DNA from: Eutrophocola sp965662685
GTDB taxonomy: Bacteria > Pseudomonadota > Gammaproteobacteria > Pseudomonadales > Pseudohongiellaceae
DNA length: 64,000 bases
Direction: 5' to 3'
Assembly: GCA_965662685.1 (NCBI GenBank)
Contig: CBFIIQ010000006.1
Location: forward strand, 1-64,000
Below are positions 16,090 through 24,404 of this stretch, one piece after another (positions within the stretch are counted from its first letter, which is position 1; each line of letters begins with the position of its first letter). The translations under genes were made by a program, and so were the position numbers. Below the pieces are notes generated by a model. It did not search any database. It was not told the origin of the DNA and saw nothing but the letters and a program-made list of their open reading frames with translations.

Positions 16090-16482
16090 CTACTCGGGCA
16101 ACTGAGTACCTCTAAAGAACAGTGGTGTACCATCAGCGAATGAAATATCTCGGCCCACGGCCTTGTTGGTTCTGTCACGCGCCTGGTAACCAAACACTTC
16201 CAGTTCTGCACCCACTGGTATCGTATTCTTGGTGACCCCCTGCCTGAATAAAGAATTGGGACTTCCACCCTCAATCATCCAACTGACTTCTTTACCATTT
16301 TCATCAGTCACCGAGATATGAATCCATGAGTGCGGATTAATCAGTTCAACTTTGGTGACAACCCCCTTTAAACTTACTGGCAGGTCGACACTAAACTCCT
16401 GTGCAAAGGCATGATGTGCATTGACGTTAAAGGTATGAATGCTTCCCAGCATTAGCATGATTTTAAACAAGTGCTTAACCAT
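16090..16482 (-). CDS. DUF6152-type secreted protein, second copy
   Basis: I place the start at the ATG at 16482, which follows a GAGGG ribosome site; a longer frame would begin with GTG at 16524 and overlap the gene before it. The 130-residue product has a signal peptide ending VNA and a mature start HHAFAQEF. Shared with the copy at 2750 are LKGVV, NPHSW, an acidic turn then a Trp, RQG, and DGTP near the end. It is the last gene of the second secreted cluster, 50 bases after a PDLxGxW-type gene. The function is unknown. Confidence 0.8.
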   Translation of the reverse strand: MVKHLFKIMLMLGSIHTFNVNAHHAFAQEFSVDLPVSLKGVVTKVELINPHSWIHISVTDENGKEVSWMIEGGSPNSLFRQGVTKNTIPVGAELEVFGYQARDRTNKAVGRDISFADGTPLFFRGTQLPE

Positions 16483-16532
16483 TGTCTTTGCCCTCTTATA
16501 AATTGCGTTTTTAGCGATGCCCACTCTGATTG

Positions 16533-17528
16533 TTATTTGGCTACCTGTATTGCATCGAGTTCTTCTACGCGTTTTCCACTAAGAATATTCTCAATACCAT
16601 AATTTCCCTCATGACAGGCATATTCGAACATGGGCCCGTCAATTTTCTTGAAGGGATAAGTCCCTGACCAGCTTTGCTTCCATACAGTTGGATCAGTTAT
16701 GGTGAATTCATATTCGATTTCAGCCTCAGAGATTCTGGTAAAACGCTCCTGCACAAAAGTATTGGTATCCAGACTTACTCCGCGCATACCATTGGCATCG
16801 GTTCTACCTGAATAACTTGTGGTTTCCACTATCAGCGTATCACCTTCCCAATGCCCCCTGGAATTGCCAAGCCACTGGGGCAAACTGTTTTCAGACGGAT
16901 CGCCCCCATCCAATGGAATAATGCGTACATCATGAATCATTTCAAGTTGCAGAATCACAAAATCTTCAGTCTGCATAAACTGGTAAGTACTGTTATACCC
17001 CAGGGGTAACATCGGCGGGCCTTCCTGACCCCAGATAAGGCATCTCTCCGAAAGACCACGGGTCTTGGCACTATCCCATTGGTGCTCTTCACGCCATGCA
17101 TTGTATTCATCCAGGCGCGCCAGAGCTTCGCTGGTCGGCTCAGGTAAACGACCATTGGGCGGATCAAAAATAATCGATGTGCGCATGTTGGCCGTAATCG
17201 TGTCTTCCGTTTTATTCATACTGTAATCATCGAACTGATAATGCACATCCGCCGCTGTGCCACGCTCTGTGTTTGCATACTCTGTATTCAGTCGCTGACG
17301 CAGGATCTCTGCAACCTCTTCAGGCNNNNNNNNNNNNNNNNNNNNNNNNNNNNNNNNNNNNNNNNNNNNNNNNNNNNNNNNNNNNNNNNNNNNNNNNNNN
17401 NNNNNNNNNNNNNNNNNNNNNNNNNNNNNNNNNNNNNNNNNNNNNNNNNNNNNNNNNNNNNNNNNNNNNNNNNNNNNNNNNNNNNNNCCTCCCAGTATCG
17501 CGGTGTTTAGTGAGTAGATTTTACTCAT
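16533..17528 (-). CDS. PDLxGxW-type protein, interrupted by an assembly gap
   Basis: The frame continues across 162 N (17326-17487), so about 54 residues, including the expected PDLSGIW start, are unseen. The ATG at 17528 overlaps the stop of the preceding gene (ATGAGTAA) and has a GGAG site, so the genes are translationally coupled. The visible part carries family landmarks: LIWGQEGPPMLP, VRIIPLDGG, SRGHWEGDTLIVET, VQERFTR and DPTVWKQSW. The same order occurs in the next gene, so these are tandem paralogues. It is probably exported; the fold is likely all-beta. No catalytic motif is evident. Confidence 0.75.
   Translation of the reverse strand: MSKIYSLNTAILGXXXXXXXXXXXXXXXXXXXXXXXXXXXXXXXXXXXXXXXXXXXXXXXXXXXXXXXPEEVAEILRQRLNTEYANTERGTAADVHYQFDDYSMNKTEDTITANMRTSIIFDPPNGRLPEPTSEALARLDEYNAWREEHQWDSAKTRGLSERCLIWGQEGPPMLPLGYNSTYQFMQTEDFVILQLEMIHDVRIIPLDGGDPSENSLPQWLGNSRGHWEGDTLIVETTSYSGRTDANGMRGVSLDTNTFVQERFTRISEAEIEYEFTITDPTVWKQSWSGTYPFKKIDGPMFEYACHEGNYGIENILSGKRVEELDAIQVAK
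17326..17487. other. Scaffold gap (162 N) inside a gene
   Basis: The gap length is a multiple of three and the frame stays open on both sides, so it is probably a sized gap within one gene. It hides the N-terminus of the protein encoded at 16533-17528. Confidence 0.95.
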
Positions 17529-18345
17529 CCTGATCTCCATTGATATCAATTCCCAGATTACGGAAATAATTTTCCCGGCTCAGATGGCTGTACATAATGT
17601 CCTCTGCAAACTCGGGACACTTGAATTCAAACAGGCGCGCGCCCTCCTCCATTCTTCGATACAGAGGCATCTTAATTGTCCAGGGTTCTTCAAAAACTGC
17701 AGGGTCTTCGATGGTTGCTTCGTAGTGCAAATGATAAGGACTTAACGGAGTAAATCGCTCTGTAACTTTGGCCTCAGGGGTATAATAATTACCTGAACGA
17801 TCGAGCCAGTTTGCATTCAACCCGCTAACTTCAACAACCAGTGTCTGTCCTTCCCAATGACCATTGGACCAGCCCATCCAGCTATCAATTGGCGCTTCCA
17901 TATGGTTATCCATATAAATCGTGCGTACTGCACCGGCAAACTGATAAGCCATCATGATGTCTGTATCAGTCTGAAATATCTGAAAAGGTTGGGGAATATA
18001 CGTAGCGCGTGGAATGCCCGGCATAAAACATTTTGCTTCAGGATCTTCGGTACGGCGTTTATTAAAATTTTGCTGGCGTTGTGCCAGAGCGTCCTGACGA
18101 TAAGGAATCGTCAAGCCGGCCACAATACTTTGTCCGGGAGGGACAGCGCCAATGGCACCTAGTGATTCCAAAGGGCCTTGTTCGGCAACCTGAGCCTCAA
18201 GGTTCCAGTTAGCATTGTTCAGTGATTGCCAGATACCACTTATATCAGGCGTCCCATCCGCTCTTTGAGAAATACGTTCAGGTTGGGCATGTACCACAAC
18301 TGTTACAAGCACGAGTAGACTGACAATGAAGGTAGTTTTTATCAT
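17521..18345 (-). CDS. Secreted PDLxGxW-type protein
   Basis: This 274-residue protein has a clear signal peptide (residues 1-20, ending VHA). The mature part carries GTPDISGIWQS, the family signature. It is followed by CFMPGIPRATY, VRTIYMDNH, SNGHWEGQTLVVEV, VTERFTP and DPAVFEEPWTIK. These proteins are abundant in some marine and soil proteobacteria, but none that I know of has an assigned reaction. The stop codon overlaps the next gene's start. The gene is the first of a coupled pair and lies 143 bases downstream of the beta-propeller gene. Confidence 0.8.
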   Translation of the reverse strand: MIKTTFIVSLLVLVTVVVHAQPERISQRADGTPDISGIWQSLNNANWNLEAQVAEQGPLESLGAIGAVPPGQSIVAGLTIPYRQDALAQRQQNFNKRRTEDPEAKCFMPGIPRATYIPQPFQIFQTDTDIMMAYQFAGAVRTIYMDNHMEAPIDSWMGWSNGHWEGQTLVVEVSGLNANWLDRSGNYYTPEAKVTERFTPLSPYHLHYEATIEDPAVFEEPWTIKMPLYRRMEEGARLFEFKCPEFAEDIMYSHLSRENYFRNLGIDINGDQDE

Positions 18346-18488
18346 TTTTATCCCCCTGGCATAAGAGAATAAACTGAGGCTTATTAAAAGTCTATGGCGT
18401 ACTGAAGTCTGGAAAGGTGGTTAAATCACGCCAATAAGGGCAGGAAGTTTTTATAACCAATCTAAAGCGTGCCTACACAGTTCGAATA

Positions 18489-19607
18489 TCACGGAACTGG
18501 ACTGAATTTTTGTATTCTGCGGCCATTATTCACTTCAGACGTATAGAGGTTTCCCAGGGAGTCCACTGCGACATTATGTACCCAGTCAAACTGACCTGCC
18601 TGACGCCCCCCCTGTCCAAAACTATCCTCTACCTGCAGTGTCTCCCTGTCCAGAAGCCAGATTTTGCGATTAGTCCCGTCAGCAATAAAAAGCCAGCGGT
18701 AATTTTCCAAAGGGGAAATGGCGATATCCCAAACAGCGCCGTTACCCAGTGTCATCGGTGCAAGCAACGCTTCTTTTATGAAAGTACCATCTTTCTCAAA
18801 AACCTGAATACGGTTACCCGTTCTGTCAGCAACATAGAGTAGTTCATCTGGCCCAATGACCACGGCATGAACGGGGCCTAAAAACTGCTGCGAAGGCGCA
18901 TCCTCAGATGCATAGACAGATGGCACTGTATCGTCCGGTTTATTCCCATATGCGCCCCAGTGGCGCTTGTAATCACCGGAATCACTGTTGAAAACAATAA
19001 CCCGGCGGTTACCATAACCATCAGCAATAAAAACCTCTCTTGCGTCGATATCCACGGCGATATCAGAAGGTCTGCCCAGTCTGGCCGTATCATTACTGCC
19101 TGCGGTTTCTCCGGCTACGCCAATTGTTAGCAGGTGTCTGCCCTCAGCGTTGTATTTCACCACTAGATGTTGACCACCCTCATCCTGGTTGCCACCAATC
19201 CATACATAACCTTCCTCATCCACAAAAATACCGTGCTCAGTCATGGGCCAGTCCGACTTAGATTGAAGCCATTGCTGACTTCCCTGATCCCAGGAAGGGC
19301 CTCCCCATGAATCCAGTAACTCACCATCAGCGCTAAAATGCAGTACCGCAGGTGCAGGCCTGCAGCAAAGCGATACAGGGGGATTGAGTACCAGCCCCTT
19401 TTCATCATTACTTATTGATTTTGGTCTGTGCAATACCCAGATTGAATCATTGGCATCTACCGCTATACCAGCCACCTGACCAATTATCAGGGATTCTGGA
19501 AGCATTGCAGGCCAATCAGTATCTACCTGATATGTTGATTGAGATTGCGCTGCTCCGGATTGCAAAACCAGAAATACAAGGAACGTTTGAACAAGTTTTC
19601 TACCCAC
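18489..19607 (-). CDS. Secreted NHL-type beta-propeller protein
   Basis: This 372-residue protein has a signal peptide ending around AQSQS. The rest is built of repeats of about 45 residues with the NHL pattern: GIAVDANDSIWV, GIFVDEEGYVWIGG, DIAVDIDAREVFIADGYGNRRVIVF, LYVADRTGNRIQVF and VAVDSLGNLYTSEVNNGRRIQKF. Six blades are likely. Such secreted propellers resemble peptidylglycine amidating lyase and sugar-lactonase domains but often only bind ligands. The gene lies upstream of the PDLxGxW pair on the same strand and may be part of the same unit. Confidence 0.82.
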   Translation of the reverse strand: MGRKLVQTFLVFLVLQSGAAQSQSTYQVDTDWPAMLPESLIIGQVAGIAVDANDSIWVLHRPKSISNDEKGLVLNPPVSLCCRPAPAVLHFSADGELLDSWGGPSWDQGSQQWLQSKSDWPMTEHGIFVDEEGYVWIGGNQDEGGQHLVVKYNAEGRHLLTIGVAGETAGSNDTARLGRPSDIAVDIDAREVFIADGYGNRRVIVFNSDSGDYKRHWGAYGNKPDDTVPSVYASEDAPSQQFLGPVHAVVIGPDELLYVADRTGNRIQVFEKDGTFIKEALLAPMTLGNGAVWDIAISPLENYRWLFIADGTNRKIWLLDRETLQVEDSFGQGGRQAGQFDWVHNVAVDSLGNLYTSEVNNGRRIQKFSPVP

Positions 19608-19643
19608 GAATCTACCCCTATTTAAATTTGTCCAAAACCAGAT

Positions 19644-20090
19644 CTATCTGAAATTACTAAAGTACCTTTCAAAATGCGCTTCACTCAAGGTAAACAACTC
19701 TTCATTAATATCCTGCAAAAGTTGTTGGACCGGGACTTCTGCATAGTCTGGCATCAATTCAACACCAAGCTCTGACAGGCTATTGATTCGATACAGGCGT
19801 TTTTGCAGCAAATTATGTAGCCAGCAATATGGTGACATTTGTGGATCGTAAAAAAAACGATAATCATCAAGGGCCTGCTGCAATTTCTCCACAGAAAATA
19901 TGCGAAAACGTGTGGCTATTCGTTGACTGGTAAGCTGGTCAATTCTGCTTAATACAGCACGCTTTTCGTCCTCACTGTATTGATTCCAGTTAATTACTTC
20001 AAAGCTGAAACGCTTGCAGCCTCGACAAATCTTGTCACCAAAGGAGGTGGTTGAACAGATGCCTATACAAGGGGTTTTCACAGTATTCAT
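19644..20090 (-). CDS. DUF1289 domain protein
   Basis: The protein starts at the ATG at 20090, giving MNTVKTPCIGICS, which fits the family's usual beginning; a longer frame upstream adds 39 residues with no family resemblance. The 148-residue product has the DUF1289 cysteines in CIGICSTTSFGDKICRGCKRF, a likely small metal- or Fe-S-binding knuckle, then VINWNQYS. The C-terminal 90 residues are helical and less conserved. The gene is divergent from acnB, with start codons 138 bases apart. The role is unknown. Confidence 0.82.
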   Translation of the reverse strand: MNTVKTPCIGICSTTSFGDKICRGCKRFSFEVINWNQYSEDEKRAVLSRIDQLTSQRIATRFRIFSVEKLQQALDDYRFFYDPQMSPYCWLHNLLQKRLYRINSLSELGVELMPDYAEVPVQQLLQDINEELFTLSEAHFERYFSNFR

Positions 20091-20227
20091 TGAAAGCAAT
20101 TGTAACGCTTCATGAAGAGCTGACCTAGTCTTTAACAGGCATTTCGAGTAAAATTGCCACCCCGTTTTATGGGCCAGAATAATATCTGGATATATTGCCC
20201 CACTCACAAATTCATGAGGAATCAGAA

Positions 20228-22840
20228 GTGCTTGAAGCTTATCGTCGCCATGTGGAAGAAAGAGCCGAATTGGGTATTGTGCCTAGACCCCTTGATGCTG
20301 AGCAAACAGCCAGCCTGATAGAACTCCTAAAAAACCCGCCCAAGGGCGAAGAAGAGTTTCTTCTCGACCTTATCAGTAACCGTGTCCCGGCTGGCGTAGA
20401 TGAAGCCGCGTATGTAAAGGCAGCCTTTCTGTCTGCCCTGGCCAAAGGTGAAGACACATCACCACTAATTTCCAGCCTTGATGCGGTTAAGCTCCTCGGC
20501 ACAATGCTGGGAGGATACAACATTACTACAATGGTGGAACTGCTTGATGATGCAGAGTTAGGGGAAGAAGCTTCCTCCCAGTTAAATCAAACCATGCTCA
20601 TGTTTGATGCCTTTCACGACGTGGCAGAGAAAGCTGATGCCGGCAATGCCAATGCCAAGCGTACCCTGCAGTCCTGGGCCGATGCAGAGTGGTTTCTGGC
20701 AAAGCCGAAATTACCGGAAGTTATTTCCACCACCGTATTCAAGGTTCCCGGTGAAACCAATACAGATGACCTTTCTCCGGCTCCGGATGCCTGGTCCCGA
20801 CCTGATATTCCGCTGCATGCTTTGGCCATGTATAAAATGCCCCGTGATGGCATCACCAATGCGGTGAAACAGATTGAAGAATTGAAAGAAAAAGGCCACC
20901 CGGTTTGCCTGGTGGGCGATGTTGTAGGTACGGGTTCATCACGTAAATCAGCCGTCAATTCAGTGCTGTGGCACATGGGCGACGATATCCCCCATATTCC
21001 CAACAAGCGTAATGGCGGGATTTGTATCGGCAGCCAGATTGCCCCTATTTTCTTTAATACTCTGGAAGATGCCGGCGCCCTGCCGATTGAATGTGATGTT
21101 AGCCACATGGAAACCGGCGATGTCATCGATATCTATCCCTACGAAGGCAAAATAACCCGACATGGTACGGACGAAGTCATAGCCACTTTTGCTTTCAAGA
21201 CCGACATGTTACTGGACGAAGTTCAAGCTGGCGGCCGTATACCGATGATTATTGGCCGCGGTCTTACAGAACGTGCCCGGGAAAAGCTTGGAATGGGCCC
21301 TTTTGATGGTTTCAGGCGTCCCAAGGCACCCATCGAAAGTGATAAAGGCTTCACTCTGGCACAAAAAATGGTTGGTAAAGCCTGTGGTTTGGAAGGAATT
21401 CGCCCCGGCACCTATTGCGAACCTCGAATGACCACAGTCGGCTCGCAGGATACTACCGGGCCTATGACAAGAGATGAATTAAAAGATTTGGCCTGCCTCG
21501 GCTTTACTGCTGATCTGGTCATGCAATCGTTCTGTCATACCGCCGCCTATCCCAAGCCGGTAGATATTGACACCCAGCATTCACTGCCTGACTTTATCCA
21601 GACTCGTGGTGGTGTTTCCCTGCGACCAGGCGATGGCATTATTCATTCCTGGCTTAATCGAATGCTGCTGCCTGACACTGTTGGAACAGGTGGTGATTCG
21701 CATACCCGTTTTCCCATTGGTATCTCATTTCCTGCCGGATCAGGCCTGGTTGCTTTTGCTGCCGCAACCGGAGTAATGCCATTGGACATGCCCGAATCTG
21801 TACTGGTGCGATTCAAAGGTGAAATGCAGCCAGGAATTACCCTGCGCGATCTTGTTAATGCTATCCCTTACGCCGCTCTTCAGAAAGGTTTGTTAACCGT
21901 TGAGAAAAAGGGCAAGAAAAACATTTACTCCGGGCGCATTCTGGAAATTGAAGGCTTGCCTGATCTCAAAATCGAGCAGGCGTTTGAGTTGTCTGATGCC
22001 TCGGCGGAACGCTCTGCGGCTGGTTGCACCGTCAAGTTGAATAAAGAGCCCATAATCGAATATTTCAAATCGAATATTACCTTGCTGCGCTGGATGATCT
22101 CTCAGGGATATGGCGATCCACGCACACTGGAACGTCGAGCCTGCGCCATGGAAGATTGGGTCGCCAATCCGGAACTGCTGGAGGCTGACAAGGATGCTGA
22201 ATATCGTGAAATCATTGAGATCGATCTGAATGAGATCACTGAGCCACTGCTAGCCTGCCCTAATGACCCGGATGATGTTAAACCGCTTTCCGAAGTCGCT
22301 GGCACAAAAATTGATGAAGTCTTCATTGGTTCCTGCATGCTTAATATTGGTAACTTTCGTGCCGCTGGCAAAGTGCTCGAGCAAGTAGCCGGGGATGGCT
22401 CCCTACCCACGAGGCTTTGGATAGCGCCACCTACCAAAATGGATCAGCATCAACTGACTGAAGAAGGATATTACTCAATTTTTGGTAAAGCCGGCGCCAG
22501 AACTGAAATGCCGGGGTGCTCACTTTGTATGGGTAATCAGGCACGGGTAGCAGCCAAATCAACCGTTGTCTCAACCTCTACCCGGAATTTCCCGAATCGT
22601 CTGGGAGATGGCGCCAACGTCTTTCTTGCCTCGGCAGAAATGGCTGCCGTCTGTTCGGCACTGGGAAAAATCCCGAACATGGAAGAATACATGGCCTACA
22701 TGAACAGCCTGAATACCATGTCCGATGATATTTACCGCTATATGAATTTCAATGAAATAGAGCAGTACATGCAAGGGGCTGAAAATGCCAAAAATATCCC
22801 TCTGCAGAATATTCAGGAAGTTGCTCAGGCAACAGACTAA
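20228..22840 (+). CDS. acnB: Bifunctional aconitate hydratase 2 / 2-methylisocitrate dehydratase
   Basis: AcnB converts citrate to isocitrate in the TCA cycle and also handles 2-methylisocitrate. I choose the GTG at 20228, seven bases after GAGGA, because it gives VLEAYRRHVEERAELGI, which aligns with the E. coli start; the product is 870 residues (865 in E. coli). The HEAT-like N-terminal domain comes first, then the swivel domain (GETNTDDLSPAPDAW), then the catalytic domains. Fe-S ligands are in FIGSCMLNIG and PGCSLCMGNQ, plus a further cysteine. It is transcribed alone and ends in a terminator. Confidence 0.97.
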   Translation: MLEAYRRHVEERAELGIVPRPLDAEQTASLIELLKNPPKGEEEFLLDLISNRVPAGVDEAAYVKAAFLSALAKGEDTSPLISSLDAVKLLGTMLGGYNITTMVELLDDAELGEEASSQLNQTMLMFDAFHDVAEKADAGNANAKRTLQSWADAEWFLAKPKLPEVISTTVFKVPGETNTDDLSPAPDAWSRPDIPLHALAMYKMPRDGITNAVKQIEELKEKGHPVCLVGDVVGTGSSRKSAVNSVLWHMGDDIPHIPNKRNGGICIGSQIAPIFFNTLEDAGALPIECDVSHMETGDVIDIYPYEGKITRHGTDEVIATFAFKTDMLLDEVQAGGRIPMIIGRGLTERAREKLGMGPFDGFRRPKAPIESDKGFTLAQKMVGKACGLEGIRPGTYCEPRMTTVGSQDTTGPMTRDELKDLACLGFTADLVMQSFCHTAAYPKPVDIDTQHSLPDFIQTRGGVSLRPGDGIIHSWLNRMLLPDTVGTGGDSHTRFPIGISFPAGSGLVAFAAATGVMPLDMPESVLVRFKGEMQPGITLRDLVNAIPYAALQKGLLTVEKKGKKNIYSGRILEIEGLPDLKIEQAFELSDASAERSAAGCTVKLNKEPIIEYFKSNITLLRWMISQGYGDPRTLERRACAMEDWVANPELLEADKDAEYREIIEIDLNEITEPLLACPNDPDDVKPLSEVAGTKIDEVFIGSCMLNIGNFRAAGKVLEQVAGDGSLPTRLWIAPPTKMDQHQLTEEGYYSIFGKAGARTEMPGCSLCMGNQARVAAKSTVVSTSTRNFPNRLGDGANVFLASAEMAAVCSALGKIPNMEEYMAYMNSLNTMSDDIYRYMNFNEIEQYMQGAENAKNIPLQNIQEVAQATD

Positions 22841-22845
22841 AGCTC

Positions 22846-22877
22846 AAAAAAACCGCTGCATTGCAGCGGTTTTTTTA
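22846..22877. terminator. Bidirectional terminator between acnB and the MFS gene
   Basis: A 10 bp stem AACCGCTGCA / TGCAGCGGTT with a very short loop is flanked by A and T runs, so it can stop transcription from both convergent genes. Confidence 0.9.
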
Positions 22878-22890
22878 GCTTCGGAAAATA

Positions 22891-24294
22891 TCAGGCAGGT
22901 GCCGGTTTGCCCAAATCATTACCACTTTTGTCTGCCAGCCCGTCTACATTATTTCTATCACCAACTTCCCCGGTTTTTCCAGTCCCTTCAGAACTGCCGT
23001 CAGTATCCAGTTTTAGCGCCAATAACAGTATCGCTGCAATGATGGATCCGCCGCCCATGATAAGTGAAAGGGAAGGCAAACTAAGGCCACTCTCAAGCAG
23101 ATAGCCGGCAATTATAGGCGAGAGCACTGACCCTCCCCTGCCTATCCCGATGGCAAAGCCGGTACCGGACGCCCTGGCATGAGTAGGAAAGACATTGGCA
23201 AGAATCGCATACATGCCCACAATACCCGCATTAACAAAAAAGCCGGCCATGGCGACGTAGAATTTGATCATACCCAATTCCGCGGGGGCTCGACCAAATA
23301 CAGCGGTAAAGACCCAGGCCATGGCAAAAGTAAAAATGGTCAGTGATTTCAGGCTGAAGCGGGTACTCAGTACGCCAAAAAATATACAGCCCAGGGCACC
23401 CCCAATACTCGCCCAGGTGAGTGCTTCACCCGCCAGATAGGGCGCAAACCCCATATCGACTACCAGTTTCGGCGTCCACTTCAGGATATAGTACAAGGTG
23501 ATCACGTGAAGAAAGTATGCCGCTGTCACCAGAATGGTGGTAGCGATCATGGTTTTGGAAAATAGAAATGAGGTGGAGACATTTCTGTCTCCAGCCTGAA
23601 TAGTGGGCAAGTGATCAACAGCCGCATGGCCGAGACGTTTGAGCGTGGCATTGATCTTTTCCAGTGCACCGACAGGCTGCTTTCGTGCCAGCCAGTGAAC
23701 AGATTCCGGCATTACCTGAAATGTTAAGGGAATAAAAATCACCGTGACTACCGTGCCGAAATAAAACACCACTCGCCAATCAAAATACTGCATGAGTTGA
23801 GAGACCACTGTGCCGCCTACTACACCGCCAACAGGATAACCAACGGTCATGATAGCGATCATGCGGGCACGTTCCTTGAGATTCGAAAACTCTGCAACCA
23901 CAGCATTGATGGCAGCAAGCATCCCACCAATGCCAAGCCCGGTAATGACTCGCCAGATGGATAACTCAGTGAGGGTAGATGATACAGTCACCATGAACAT
24001 GCCGATACCCATGGCAAAAAGGCAGCCCATGATGGTTGGTTTGCGGCCAATTCTGTCGGCAACGCCACCAAGAAATACAGAGCCCACGGCCATGCCGATA
24101 AGCTCCATGGCAAGCACAATACCCAAACCTGCATTACCCAGATCCCATTCCTGGGCTATGCCAGGTCCGGCAAAACTGATGGCAAGCACATCAAAGCCAT
24201 CAAGGGCATTCAAACCCACCGTCAATGCAATAATCATATACTGCAGACGACTCATTGCCTCACTGTTCAAAGTCTGTCTTGGATCATTCGTCAT
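22891..24294 (-). CDS. MFS transporter, aromatic acid:H+ symporter-like
   Basis: This 467-residue protein has 12 membrane helices. DGFDV in the first helix and GGVADRIGRKP in the loop between helices 2 and 3 are marks of the AAHS group (PcaK, BenK type), whose first-helix Asp is needed for transport. The ATG at 24294 follows a GGGGGG stretch closely; an adjacent ATG at 24297 is equally possible. A hydrophilic tail of about 40 residues rich in G, D and K is unusual. The substrate is probably an organic acid, perhaps aromatic, but no catabolic genes lie nearby. It is a single gene. Confidence 0.82.
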   Translation of the reverse strand: MTNDPRQTLNSEAMSRLQYMIIALTVGLNALDGFDVLAISFAGPGIAQEWDLGNAGLGIVLAMELIGMAVGSVFLGGVADRIGRKPTIMGCLFAMGIGMFMVTVSSTLTELSIWRVITGLGIGGMLAAINAVVAEFSNLKERARMIAIMTVGYPVGGVVGGTVVSQLMQYFDWRVVFYFGTVVTVIFIPLTFQVMPESVHWLARKQPVGALEKINATLKRLGHAAVDHLPTIQAGDRNVSTSFLFSKTMIATTILVTAAYFLHVITLYYILKWTPKLVVDMGFAPYLAGEALTWASIGGALGCIFFGVLSTRFSLKSLTIFTFAMAWVFTAVFGRAPAELGMIKFYVAMAGFFVNAGIVGMYAILANVFPTHARASGTGFAIGIGRGGSVLSPIIAGYLLESGLSLPSLSLIMGGGSIIAAILLLALKLDTDGSSEGTGKTGEVGDRNNVDGLADKSGNDLGKPAPA

Positions 24295-24404
24295 CATTCC
24301 CCCCTGCAATCATCTTATAGATCAGTTATTGACTGATTTTCTGTGTGTTATCCCTGCCAGGTTAACCCAATAAAACACGGCGTTTATTAGGCTGTAACGC
24401 CAGT

